Shown here piece by piece: positions 12,365-23,437 of a stretch of 64,000 bases of DNA. The DNA comes from Megalobrama amblycephala (Eukaryota; Chordata; Actinopteri; Cypriniformes; Xenocyprididae), in NCBI RefSeq assembly GCF_018812025.1, contig NC_063057.1:20451638-20515637 (forward strand), in the 5' to 3' direction. Numbering within the stretch: the stretch's first letter is position 1; each line of letters starts with the position of its first letter. The position numbers and the translations under genes are program-made. Below the pieces are notes generated by a model. It was not told where the DNA came from. It saw nothing but the letters and a program-made list of their open reading frames with translations, and searched no databases.

Positions 12365-13323
12365 AGGTGCCCTAGATTCAAAAATTGAATTTACCTTGGC
12401 ATAGTTAAATAACAAGAGTTCAGTACATGGAAAAGACATACAGTGAGTCTCAAACACCAGTGTTTCCTCCTTCTTATATAAATCTCATTTGTTTAAAAGA
12501 CCTCTGAAGAACAGGCGAATCTCAACATAACACCGACTGTTACGTAACAGTCGGGGTGTACGCCCCAATATTTGCATATGCCAGCCCATGTTCCCAACAT
12601 TATGAAAGGCATTAAACAAGGGCAGAACGTCTGGATGTGCACAGCTGAATCATCAGGCTAGGTAAGCAAGGAAGGACAATAGCAAAAAATGGCAGATGGA
12701 GCAATAATAACTGACATGATCCATGATAACATGATATTTTTAGTGATATTTGTAAATTGTCTTTCTAAATGTTTCATTAGCATGTTGCTAATGTACTGTT
12801 AAATGTGGTTAAAGTTACCATTGTTTCTTACTGTATTCATGGAGACAAGAGCCATCTCTATTTTCATTTTTAAACACTTGCAGTCTGTATAATTCATAAA
12901 CACAACTTCATTCTTTATAAATCTCTCCAACAGTGTAGCATTAGCCGTTAGCCACGGAGCATATAGCCTCAAACTCATTCAGAATCAAATGTAAACATCC
13001 AAATAAATACCATACTTACGCGATTAGACAAGCTGCATGACGAACACTTTGTAAAGATCCATTTTGAGGGTTATATTAGCTGTTTGAACTTTTTTTTTTA
13101 TGTTGTTTAAGGCAAGCGAGAGCTCTTGGGGCGTGGAACACGAGATTTAAAGGGCAACACACCCTGAATCGGCTCATTTCTAATTATGCCCCAAAATAGG
13201 CAGTTAAAAAAAATTAATTAAAAAAAATCTATGGGGTATTTTGAGCTGAAACTTCACAGACACATTCAGGGGACACCTTAGACTTATATTACAGCTTAAA
13301 AAAAAAAAAGTTCTAGGGCACCT
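12365..13323 (+). mobile_element. TTAA-flanked ~950 bp element, copy 3
   Basis: 959 bp with TTAA at 12361-12364 and 13324-13327. Ends are AGGTGCCCTAGA and TCTAGGGCACCT, as in copies 1 and 5. It is non-coding and less than 700 bp from the WFGDL exon donor. Confidence 0.88.
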
Positions 13324-13983
13324 TTAACATCTCTCTTGGACGACTTGCAGCGAGAACTAACAATACTTTTTTTAGAGTGATGTTACTGGTCATGCTGAGT
13401 GACACTGACCAGGTAGCAGTGACTGGCATACAGTGATACAATTACATTCTGACAGTTGACTGACCCAATACTGAGAAATCACTGGACAGAGCAACTCAAC
13501 CCACAGAGAGACACACACACACAAAAATCTGTACCTGGCAAGAAATAGCCAAACAACTGAAAATTGCCTTCTGTTGTTTTATTTGATATGAAACAGATTA
13601 AATAAGACATAAATGTCCATAAAATTTGGTCTTGAGAGACTGTTTTCAACATTTAACAGGCAGAATTGAGCAATCAAAGTATAGCACTCAAATGCACTGC
13701 CAGAGAATTGTTGTTTTCTGCTTAACTGAATCTTGGCACAAAAAGAAATGCTCAAGATCTTGTGAGTGTGAAAAGCATTACAGATTTGCTCTTATTTGAA
13801 GAGATTCAGATATCTGAATAGCATGAAAACTATCAAAATTATCTCTGTATAGAGTGTATGTATGCACATTATGAGACAAATGTGTTGTTTCACATCACTT
13901 TTTTTTCCCATTCAAAGTTATGTATGATTCATTGAATGAAATGAACCCAATATTACAGTGCTCACTACTGAGCAACAACTCAC

Positions 13984-14097
13984 CATGTTCCACTTTGGAA
14001 AGAGGAAATCAGTTCCGATGTACTCGAAATAATGAGCGAATCCTTCCTTCAGCCAAACATCCTCCCACCAAACTGGTGTGACTAGATCCCCGAACCA
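13984..14097 (-). CDS. trhde: TRHDE exon with third zinc ligand ([11 protein letters not shown])
   Basis: This exon is 114 bp, exactly 38 codons, phase 0 at both ends. The acceptor is a strong pyrimidine tract ending TTCTAG and the donor is GTGAGT. It begins [18 protein letters not shown]; the final Glu of that string lies 19 residues after the second His of HEICH in the preceding exon, as expected for the M1 zinc site HExxH-x18-E. It continues [20 protein letters not shown]. The sequence is uninterrupted and highly conserved in type, so the gene copy appears functional here. It follows an 8652 bp intron and precedes one of 10742 bp. Confidence 0.95.
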
Positions 14098-15639
14098 CTA
14101 GAAGAGAAGAAATGAACCATCAATCATCAACCGAGAAACAGAGTGACCATTACAAAGATCGATTTCATGTTCACTTGCGAAGAATTATGACAAACTTTTA
14201 TACAACAAAAGTGTTTTTGAGTAAACTGAAAGCAAACTTTATTTGGACAAACCATCAGGAAAAATATACACTCTCCTATTCATCCAATATCTGCAAAAGG
14301 ATATTACAGTACATCTGGTGGCAAACACGGTTTATTAGAAAAGTCCAATACAGAAGAAAAATAACTCTCTTCCTTCAGAAGTAGAAGTTCAAACAAACAC
14401 TTCTAATAAACAGTTGCACTCTGGTTCAACAGAAAAGTTGTTCACAAATGGCTTCACAGAACATTGAAAACCAACTATGATTAACGACACAACAATCAAT
14501 TACCTACAGTTACACAATTAAAAACACATTTTTCTGTTTCACAGCATTCATATCTGGGTGCTCCGCCAAGGACACCGTAAATGAACAGAAAAGAGAAAAA
14601 TAAGGATTCGATTATGAAACGTCCCATCTGGAAGGTAGAAAGTATTCAAATGACCCCTGCCATTGTGAGCAGATGACAGTGAGCAAAACAGGGCTATTGA
14701 CTGGAAAAGATGCAACATTGCAGTTGTAAATGGGCTGGATATTTTCCACAGGCTCAAGCAGGTGTGCTACTGAATGCCGGATCTCATTGTTGCAACACAC
14801 AAACCTCTGTGGGAGTCGTGCCTCTTTCATCCGAACGTGACATCATTACAGCAGCTGACGGGACGTTCATCTGTGACTTAGACACACGGACTGATAGCAG
14901 AGCCACAGCGTGGAGAGAAACAGCTGTTATACTCTCAAAGGAACTCTCGGCTAGTCACACTTCAAGTGGCTTCCCAAAGGTCTAGTGACTTTTTCTGAAC
15001 CTCTTCTGATTTGTCAGATGTTTTGATGCTAATGACAGTGAACCAGGACGGTGAGTCACATCACGTCATTTATTGTGTTTAAAAAGACAGAAGCTGCAGA
15101 GCAAATGGATTGGTACAGTCAAATACAGATAGCTCAACAACACTAATATGCCAATGAACAGTATGAACCATGAGACACTCACTCAATTACGCATTCAAAA
15201 ATGTCTGTGAGACGAAAGCTGAAACTTTTGGCAAAAAAAGAGTTCACTGTGTACCTCTATACTGCAGCATACAAATTATATTTGAGGCAGGAGAAAACCT
15301 TCAACTGCATCATTAAAAAACAACCTTAAGACATGAAACTCACCAAAGCAGCTGAGATTCGCTCTGAAGAGTCATACTGACATGAAGCCTTCAACCAAAC
15401 TGGCAGTCTTGTATATAGTAAATGGCTAAAAATTAAGTGTAAATGTCCTTTATTGAAATTTAACAAAGAGGTTCAGACAAGGTCATTGTCTTCTCATCTG
15501 GAAAACCACAAGAAAGAAGTCCTGAAGCTATATTGTAGTACAAGTTCAAATGTTATATGGCCCATAGGATCAAACCTGCATCTCCTGCACAAGGACCATA
15601 GTCTAACGTTATTCCATACGTATTCGACCTACGTCTAAA
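14098..15639. other. TRHDE intron, no gene seen
   Basis: Proximal part of the 8652 bp intron, upstream of the WFGDL exon. Open frames at 14548-14985 overlap on both strands and look like chance. Confidence 0.6.
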
Positions 15640-15947
15640 AAAATCGTTAACTTCCGCGACGTAGTATAAAATGACATGACGTTCTATGCTACGCCATGAT
15701 GTACTACGCTATGTCCTATGGTATACCCTTAATTTGAACCCCCTGGAAATGCATTTTATGATCGATGGATGCACTTTTTTGGGCTTCAAAATCTCATCCC
15801 CTAATCACTACCATTATAAGAGCCAGGATATTTTTAATATAGGAACTCTTATTGTGTTTGGCTGAAAGACGAAAGTCATATAGACCTAGGATGGCTTGAG
15901 GGTTAGTAAATTATGGGGTGATTTTCATTTTTGTGTGAACTATCCCT
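15640..15947. mobile_element. Truncated element with ...GAACTATCCCT end at TTAA
   Basis: The right terminus reads GTGAACTATCCCT followed by TTAA (15948-15951), preceded by CATATAGACCTAGGATGGCT and TTGAGGGTTAGTAAATTATG. This end recurs at 24395-24480 and, in reverse, at 36241. The matching left terminus was not found, so the copy is truncated and its left edge is approximate. Confidence 0.6.
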
Positions 15948-15951
15948 TTAA

Positions 15952-16156
15952 GCAAAATTCAAGTATATTTTTCAAGTATACTTTCTTATAATTACACTAA
16001 TATGAATGTACTACTAGTAGTTGTAAGTAAACTATTTCAATACTTTCTGTGGATAAATTGGCTTACTTTTTGTTTATAAAAGTTTACTTTTAAGTGTACT
16101 ATGGATATTTAAATGTTGATTATAAACATATCTCATTCAATACTGCAAAGTATCTA
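15952..16156. repeat. AAGTATACTT-rich repeat
   Basis: A stretch dense in AAGTATA/TATACTT words, like 35880-36236 and 60400-60600. Probably fragments of a common fish short element; boundaries are not clear. Confidence 0.4.
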
Positions 16157-17559
16157 CACTGCTCAAAAAACAAAAATATCATGCTGGATATTTATACTGA
16201 TATGGACTGGGTAATGTGTTAGGAGCGAAAAGATGCCACATCATTTGATGGAAATGAAAATTATCAACCTACAGAGGACTAAATTCAAAGACACCCTGAA
16301 AATCAAAGTGAAAAAATGATGCAGCAGGCTAGTCTATTTTGCTGAAATTTCATTGCAGCAACTCAAAATGGTACTCAGTAGTTTGAAAGGCCCCCACGTG
16401 CTTGTATGCATGCCTGACAACATCGGGGCATGCTCCTAATGAGACGACGGATGGTGTCCCGGGGTATTTCCTCCCAGATCTGGACCAGGGCATCACTGAG
16501 CTCCTGGACAGTCTGAGGTGCAACCTGGCAGAGTCGGATGGACCGAAACATAATGTCCCAGAGGTGTTCTATTGGATTTAGGTCAGATTAGCGTGGGGGC
16601 CATTCAATGGTATCAGTTCCTTCATCCTCCAGGAACTGCCTGCATACTCTCGCCACATGGGGCTGGGCAATGTTGTGCACCAGGAGGAACCCAGTATCCG
16701 CTGCACCAGTGTAGGGTCTGACAATGGGTCCAAGGATTTCATCCTGATAATTAATGGCAGTCAGGGTGCCATTGTCTAGCCTGTAGAGGTCTGTGTGTCC
16801 CTTCATGGAAATGCCTCCCCAGACCATCACTGACCCACCACCAAACCGGTCATGCTGAACGATGTTACAGGTAGCATAAAGTTCTTCACGGCTTCTCCAG
16901 ACCCTTTCACGTCTGTCACGTGCTCAGGGTGAACCTGCCCTCATCTGAAAAGCACAGGGCGCCAGTGGCAGACCTGCCAATTCTGGTGTTCAATGGCAAA
17001 TTCCAATCGAGCTCCATGGTGCCGGGCAGTGAGCACAGGGCCCACTAGAGGAGGTTGGGCCCTCAGGCCACCCTCATGAAATCCGTTTCTGATTGTTTGA
17101 TCAGAGACATTCACACCAGTGGCCTGCTGGAGGTCATTTTGTAGGGCTCTGGCAGTGCTCATCCTGTTCCTCCTTGCACAAAGGAGCAGATACCGGTCCT
17201 GCTGATGGGTTAGGGACCTTCTACGGCCCTGTCCAGCTCTCCTAGAGAAACTGCCTGTCTCCTGAAATCTCCTCCATGCTCTTGAGACTGTGCTGGGACA
17301 CACAGGAATCCTTCTGGCAATGGCACATATTGATGTTCCATCCTTGAAGAGTTGGACTGCCTGTGCAACCTCTGTAGGGTCCAGGTATCACCTCATGCAT
17401 TTGGGGGTCGTCTTATTGTTTCCCATCTAGTGCACCTGTTGTTAATTTCATTAACACCAAAGCAGCGGAAACTGATTAACAACCCCCTCTGCTACTGAAC
17501 TGACCAGATCAATATCCCAGGAGTTTAACTGACTTGATGCTATTCTCTGATTAAAAAGT
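16157..17559 (-). mobile_element. Tc1-family transposon, decayed copy 1
   Basis: The left end begins CACTGCTCAAAAAA after a TA dinucleotide. Similarity to copy 2 at 31797-32989 ends at 17559 in GATTAAAAAGT, so the far terminal repeat is lost. The element carries a broken transposase on the minus strand and has lost about 100 bp near the start of the frame relative to copy 2. Confidence 0.88.
16380..17426 (-). pseudogene. Tc1-like transposase, inactivated
   Basis: Tc1/mariner transposases cut and paste their element at TA sites using a DDE catalytic triad. Visible here are an N-terminal helix-turn-helix region ([20 protein letters not shown], then SDQTIRN) and a C-terminal region with MVWGGISMKGHTDLY and FLEDEGTDTIEWPPR. 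Breaks: a frameshift near 16950 just where the first catalytic Asp segment (SDEGRFTLS) moves to another frame; the usual DNARPH reads HNIAQPH, losing the second Asp; and a stop replaces Ser in the (S)DLNPIEHLWD segment. The N-terminal start at 17426 is the first ATG of the element frame and may not be original. It is a fossil. Confidence 0.88.
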
Positions 17560-18099
17560 AGATGAGTGTAAGATAACTTTTTGTTTTCCGCTTAACACCA
17601 TGTTGAAAATCACACTCTACTGGAATGATCCATGAACATGAACAGTTAATGACTGTACAGCCTTTCAACTCAGTCACTTATGGGGTTCAGTTTCAGTGAG
17701 GATGTGTCCTTAAAGCAGCTGCCTGTATAGACAGTAGACACTAGGTTTTGGAACAGAGCCGTTATCACACTACAGTACCTGTCTGCACTAATAAAACAAA
17801 CATGACTGTTTATCCTGTTCAAATTTGAATCTCAGTAAATCTGAACTAGAACTAGAAATTGCTCTAAATCACAATAAGAGAATCTGAAACCCTCTGTTTA
17901 GAGTGACAAAATTCATTTATTTGTCCGAATTCAGAGTGAGAGTGTGAAATCCCCAATTTCACATGTGTTTATGGATGCTGTCTTTTATAAATGAGCAGAG
18001 AGTAAAACACCAGCCAACAGACATGAGTCATTTAGACAAGACTCAGTTTCACTGACAGATTTATCCTCATGTGTAACTCGTATTTAATGTCTAACTATG
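17560..18099. other. Intronic DNA, no gene seen
   Basis: Unique-looking intron sequence after the Tc1 truncation point. Nothing recognisable. Confidence 0.6.
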
Positions 18100-18700
18100 T
18101 TTAAAGCAACTGTGATAAGATGTATGTGACGAATGAGAACCGAAGCCTCACTCTCCAAACAAATTCATATCCAGAGGGCAGAATGTAACCTCTCCAATCT
18201 GTGGGAAAATAAGAAACTCAACATCAGCGGCATCGGCCTCTATTAGGTTTATGTTATTGCCTGAATAACTGCGTATGAATGACCGCAGCAGCATCATTTA
18301 ATTCTGAGAGGCTAAAATGAGATGAGAAATGAACAGTGATTGAGCTTTTGTGACATATAAACCCCATTGCTGGCGGCGGCAAATCTGCTAACAATCCGCT
18401 GCTACACTATATGACATTAAAATGAGTCCAGGAGAGTCCACAGGACAAAGCTATACAATTGCAAACAGTGCCTGTCGTCCACTAATCAATTCTCTGCAGG
18501 CAGTCAGCGTGAGCAACGAGATACAAATGTGATTTATAAGAAGCCGGCACTTTGCCACCAGCTCGAGTTATTAGTACGCAGACAGACTATTAATGTATGA
18601 CAAAATACGTGCTGGATGAGGACTGATCTAATGCTTTCAAATGAAGGAGCCAATCAATATTTCAGATGAGCATAAGCTCCGCCCACTCTTATGATCTGAG
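18100..18700. promoter_or_regulatory. Candidate conserved non-coding element
   Basis: About 600 bp without the hallmarks of repeats and without a coherent open frame. It has moderate GC and several homeodomain-like cores (ACTAATCAATT, GCCAATCAATATT, ATGCTTTCAAATG). Such low-repeat islands in long vertebrate introns are often enhancers, but this rests on composition only. Confidence 0.25.
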
Positions 18701-19087
18701 GTAATTTACAGTGGAAAATAATTAGCAGTGTGCTATTTAACTCTATATGAAATATGATGGGCATGAGACTGAAACAGAAAAACAGTTTGAATAGAAAATG
18801 GAAGTCTTAATTAAAAACATAAAGATGAGCAGAAGCTCCAGAGAGCTGCGACACAAAAGGGTGAAACAGCCTGCGGTGAATTCAAAAATGTGTGACGCTA
18901 ATCTCTGTCTTTTATTCTCTCTGTCTCTCCTTCTTTCTCTTATTCATAAGTAAGCACACTTACATATGCACACACTTGTGTTTAAAGCTTAAATGACACA
19001 TGCTTTCAATGTTTAATATGACATCTAACATTATAGCATCAACACACTGCCATGACAATTCATAACTATTTTATGTTTTGGCACATT

Positions 19088-19092
<5 letters not shown>

Positions 19093-19158
<66 letters not shown>
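19093..19158. repeat. (TA)n microsatellite
   Basis: About 33 uninterrupted TA units. Confidence 0.95.
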
Positions 19159-19161
<3 letters not shown>

Positions 19162-20331
19162 CTAGCCTCCACTGCAGCTTCTTTTCAATTATTAATGATT
19201 ATAAAATTAAATTTCATGAATTTCAGCTCTAAATACGCACAATATTGCTGTTTCTGAAATAATATCATGATTTCATGCTCCTTGTGAGAGTGTTTTACTG
19301 TATAAGGTTCAGACTGAGTTCAGACAGAGCTGTATTATCTGTGCAGAAATGAGAGATGAGGGGATTGTTTTCTGCTCCCTAAAAATAAAACAAAAACAAG
19401 AAAACAAACAAAAAGAAAAGAGGAAAGAACTGCAGACATGCTGTTTCATACCACACATTGAGCTTTGAGCTAGGACATAATGCAAAACTGTGATTCAGCA
19501 GCAAATGAGGAAGACTATGAATCCAGAACAATACTGGAGAGAGCAGAACATCTCCAACATGCTCATCAATAATCCTCCATAACAAAAGGCATAATAAAAT
19601 CCAAGGTTCTCAGCAACATAAGAGCTGCAAACAAAAGCTGGTGAAAAATGAGCATATGCAATGAATAATTCCAACGTTTCCTTTACAAATCATGCCGATG
19701 ATGCATTTGTGGGCTTAAAGTCCTTTACTGAACGTTATTTCAATGCCAAAAGAAGAAGAAAAAATCACTTTTTAACCCAGACTGCTTGTTTGATCTGCAT
19801 CTAATAGTCTGCAATGATGCAAAGACACAAAAAATAGGTTATTTAACACAAGAAAGACTTGTGTATGAGGGAAACGCTCTAGAGAAAAGGCAAAACACAG
19901 AGAGAAAGAAAGAGGGATTAAGGAAAGAAATCTTTACTTTCACAATCCCAATGGAGGTGATGTGTGAAGCTCTTTTTATATGAGCTGTGCATCAAATTCT
20001 CCAGATGTCCAATTACATCTGCTGCTGTTCTGCCCTTTAACTCAACAACTGATCATCTTCACACTCTCTGTTACTCTCTGACTCCTGGAGTTTTTACTCT
20101 TTCTGGCTTTCTTTCTCTGTCTTCAAGGTGACAAACTGGATATAGGTATAAATCTATAAGTGCTTTTTCAGGGGACACTGGTAAATAGCTGATTCAAGTC
20201 AGAATGTGTCAGTCTGCAAATAATTATTTTGTTAATTGATTCATTTTTTGATTTTTATTTTCTGTGAATTGCTACAGTATGACAACAAATATAGCCAATA
20301 TGCATGTGCCTGTGTTGTATACATTATCTGC

Positions 20332-20355
20332 AAAAAAAAAAAAAAAAAAAAAAAA
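20332..20355. repeat. Poly(A) tract
   Basis: Run of 24 A residues. No adjacent LINE or SINE body was recognised. Confidence 0.9.
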
Positions 20356-20654
20356 GGCCTTACATTATAGCACCTGCAGATCTTGTCAACAGTTTTGAGA
20401 AATAATAATAATTATAGTTATAATAAAGAACTGAAGCACAAACTAAGTGTTAACTATTAAAAAGGAACACAAACGCCTTATTTTTTTATGTGTAGGCTAA
20501 ATGTCAATAAGAGACATCATTTATATTCATTTATGCTAATCCCTTTACAGTAACATGCATTGATAAAAAATAAAATGATGTGCCTTACATGTAGAATTTT
20601 AAACCTAAATTTAACGACAAACAAGAAATATTCAGTAGAATTAATAAATTACTC

Positions 20655-20900
20655 TCTGACGCGCTCCGTCTGTTTGATGCGCATGCGCGCGCTGGCGCTC
20701 GTTTAGTCAGTGAAGTTTGGCGGAGATTCGCTTGCTGTCAGGACGTCTTAAAACAAAATGGAAATACTCATGTGAATTTATAACATTTACAAACAAGGAT
20801 ATAAACATTAAATGTAAGTTAAGCGCTAAGTGTGTTGGGGAAATCATGTCTCACGCATTAAACGGGAAACATATCTAACCGAGCACCTGACAGGGCAGGT
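20655..20900 (+). promoter_or_regulatory. CpG-rich island with donor-like site, possible promoter/5' exon
   Basis: GCGCATGCGCGCGCTGGCGC at about 20679 and the surrounding 100 bp are far richer in CpG than the flanks. Downstream on the plus strand is an ATTAAATGTAAGTTAAG splice-donor-like site (about 20808-20824). The only ATG before it is followed by a stop after five codons, so any exon would be untranslated. It could be a promoter of an antisense intronic transcript or the 5' end of an unrecognised transposon. Confidence 0.3.
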
Positions 20901-21394
20901 ACGCTAGGCTATACACTTACGAGTTTGTTTATGAGCTTAATATAAAGCATTCTTGTGTTTTGGGAAGCTTGGGTCATGAACTTTTCCCGCAGCAGCTCAC
21001 GTTGTGAGCTATTTTTAGGTGCTTTTCTTAGAAATGTGTTACTGTTAAATTAACAGAGCTGAGGTTTTCAGTGCACATCGAGCAGACCCGGTTAATCTAT
21101 CCATAATGAAATTCGTTTTCGATCATCTCCATTATTGTTGTTTATCTGAATTCCTGCTGGAACAGTTGCTGATGAGATGCCTCAAACTACCTTTTAAAAC
21201 ACAAACACATTGAAGTTCAAGCAGCTTTCATAGAAAGAGAAAACAAACACAAATAAATAAACGAACAACAACAAAAAAATTACTTACAGATAACAAATAC
21301 AGAATGTATAAACATAAATTAGGCATAACAATCAAATATATAATTGCAAGTAGTTTAGAGAGTTTTAAGGCATTGCTTCTTGCACCTAATTTAA
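20901..21394. other. Intronic DNA, no gene seen
   Basis: AT-rich sequence between the CpG-rich island and the foldback element. Nothing recognisable. Confidence 0.6.
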
Positions 21395-22223
21395 AGGATT
21401 AGTTCACTTTCAAATTAAAATTTCTTGATAATTTACTTACACCCATGTCATCCAAGATGTTTATGTCTTTCTTTCTTCAGTCGAAAAGAAATGAAGGTTT
21501 TTGATGAAAACATTCCAGGATTTTTCTCCTTATAGTGGACTTCAATGGAGCTCAAATGGTTGAAGGTCAGAATTACAGTTTCAGTGCAGCTTCAAAGAGC
21601 TCTACACAATCCCAGATGAGAAATAAGGGTCTTATTTAGAGAAACCATCACTCATTGTCTAAAAAAAAAAAAAAAAAAAAAAAAAGGGAAAATTTTATAC
21701 ATTTTAACCATAAATGCTCATCTTGAACTAGCTCTCTTCTTCTTCTCTATTAGAATTCCGGCAGTGTAGACACTGCTAAGTGTATTACTGCCCTCCTCAG
21801 GTCAAAGTTTGAACTAAATTGTCATATACAATATGCTAGTGCAAATATAACAATTAGTTCAAACTTTGACCTGTGGAGGGCAGTAATACACTCAGCAGTG
21901 TCTACACTGCCGGAATTCTAATAGAGAAGAAGAAGAGAGCTAGTTCAAGATGAGCATTTATGGTTCAAACTTATATACTTTTTTTTTTTTTTTTTTTTTC
22001 GTCTGGGATCGTGTAGAACGCTTTGAAGCTGCAATGAAACTGTAATTTTGACCTTCAACCATTTGGGCTCAATTGAAGACCACTACAAGGAGAATAATCC
22101 TCGGATGTTTTCATCAAAAACCTTTATTTCTTTTCGACTGAAGAAAGAAAGACATGAACATCTTGGATGACATGGGGGTGAGTAAATTATAAGGAAATTT
22201 TCATTTGAAAGTGAACTAATCCT
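21395..22223. mobile_element. Foldback element copy A, 829 bp near-complete hairpin
   Basis: The two halves are reverse complements over roughly 400 bp each, centred near 21820. Ends are AGGATTAGTTCACTTTCAAA and its complement TTTGAAAGTGAACTAATCCT, flanked by TTAA (21391-21394, 22224-22227). Inner arms share CAAAGTTTGAAC, GGGCAGTAATACAC and GCAGTGTCTACACTGCCGG. A-runs and T-runs interrupt the two arms at matching places. It is non-coding. Confidence 0.9.
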
Positions 22224-22749
22224 TTAAGGATTAAAATACAATTTTCAAAACATGTTTTAAATGTTTATACGTGCACATCATGATCATCATTATTATTATT
22301 TACAATTTATGTGCCCTCATAATCTTTAATCAAAATAACTCCCCCTCCCTATCTTGCAGTGACATCTCTTCTCTGATGACTGACACAAACCACATCCATC
22401 CAATCAATTCACAATGGGAAAAAAAATCAAGTCCCGCCCTACGTTTTCTTGTTCAAGAATTCAAACTTCACAATAGGGAACTTCCATTTCATGCTGACTT
22501 TAACAGTCATGAAATAATCAACACAACATGTCAAAAAAAAAAAAAAAAAAAAATCAGGTGATATGATTGGACTAAATTAGTCCATTTTGATTTATTATTA
22601 ACACACCTGACATAAACACATTTATTATTAACACATCTGATATATTGTTGCTTATATATAAATCTGTTTTGTCTTCTTCCAGCAGGAAGATGACTGTGAC
22701 CGCAGTTAAACCACACAGCAGATCATATGCTCCCGTAAATGTGTTTTAC
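22224..22749. other. TRHDE intron next to the AAMEN/HEICH exon
   Basis: Short intronic stretch with a 20-residue A-run near 22535. The exon donor follows at 22749 on the minus strand. Confidence 0.6.
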
Positions 22750-22904
22750 CTGATGGCAGATCTCGTGGACCACCACCATGGTGAGCTCCATCTGATAGGA
22801 GAAGGAGGAGACGTCAGGATCCAACAAGATCTTCTGCTCCACAAACACACTCAGGCCCCAGTTCTCCATGGCTGCATACGGATGCTTCGGCACTGCCAGG
22901 AGAT
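22750..22904 (-). CDS. trhde: TRHDE exon with AAMEN and HEICH motifs
   Basis: This 155 bp internal exon encodes 51 codons plus two bases completing a split Asp codon. The acceptor reads TGTGCAG and the donor GTAAAA directly after CATCAG. Residues 10-14 are AAMEN, the exopeptidase motif that binds the substrate N-terminus in M1 enzymes. Residues 46-50 are HEICH: two zinc-ligand histidines and the general-base Glu. The stretch between (FVEQKILLDPDVSSFSY) is the TRHDE-type linker. The exon ends after Gln51, so the third zinc ligand comes from the next exon. The polypyrimidine tract before the acceptor is weak, so the 5' edge rests on frame and homology as much as on the splice signal. Only TRHDE, among M1 members I know, has this exact arrangement. 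Confidence 0.93.
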
Positions 22905-23437
22905 CTGCACACATTGAGGAGGATTCAAGCTCAATGACGGGAAAACAGGAATGATTGTAATACATAAAATGAACAAGTAAGTGTTTGAAATAAAGCAAGT
23001 TAACTAAAACTGTTGTAAAGGTACACTGCAAAGTACCTAAAAACAGCAGCTGGGTCATTCTACAGAACTGTAAATAATGACACCTTACAAACTTATTATA
23101 TACAGTATAAATGGATCATAACAAATCCAGTAACAGTTCCTTTGTTATTAAGGGCCAGATTTACTAACTGCTTATGCCAGTTCAAACCCTCTTTTGGCAT
23201 TAAAAAATGATTGCCAGGATTTATAAAAGACACGCAGTGAAAAATTACCACTGAAAATGCATAGACATGGTTATTTTTGCGGCTGACCGTATTGCATATG
23301 CATTTATAAGAGTTTCCCTTTCAGATTTTAAAATTTATGGGAGGAGAGTATTTAAATGAATCAGGCAAGGTGATTTACTAAGGTTTGAGCTAGTCAATTT
23401 ACTGGTATTTGCACCATTATTTATTGCCCAAACTTAA
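22905..23437. other. Start of the >41 kb upstream TRHDE intron
   Basis: Intron DNA including, from about 23150, a GGGCCAGATTTACTAA repeat-like segment resembling fish MITE ends. Its right end was not located. Confidence 0.5.

Larger units (their letters stand above)
1541..22904 (-). other. trhde: TRHDE-like M1 ectopeptidase gene, internal part (4 exons, 3 complete introns)
   Basis: Four minus-strand exons join without a missing codon into 157 residues of an M1 (gluzincin) aminopeptidase. From the family: TRHDE is a type II membrane ectoenzyme that removes the N-terminal pyroglutamate from TRH outside the cell. Seen here: AAMEN, HEICH, a downstream Glu zinc ligand, and the Tyr-x-Lys-Lys-Gly segment holding the transition-state Tyr. 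All junctions keep frame (phase 1 into the first exon, phase 0 at the others). Introns are 8652, 10742 and 1497 bp; the last begins with GC. The cytoplasmic tail, membrane segment and N-terminal domain would be encoded right of 22904 and were not found; the C-terminal half lies left of position 1. TRHDE is preferred over other M1 members because LLAVPKHPYAAMENWG and HEICHQ match it closely as I remember it. Which teleost paralogue this is cannot be told. Confidence 0.93.

Noticed and set aside
15545..15640. Reverse-strand sequence reminiscent of a tRNA B-box (GGTTTGATCC) suggesting a SINE
   Set aside because: No A-box at the right spacing, no cloverleaf, and no SINE body or tail could be delimited.
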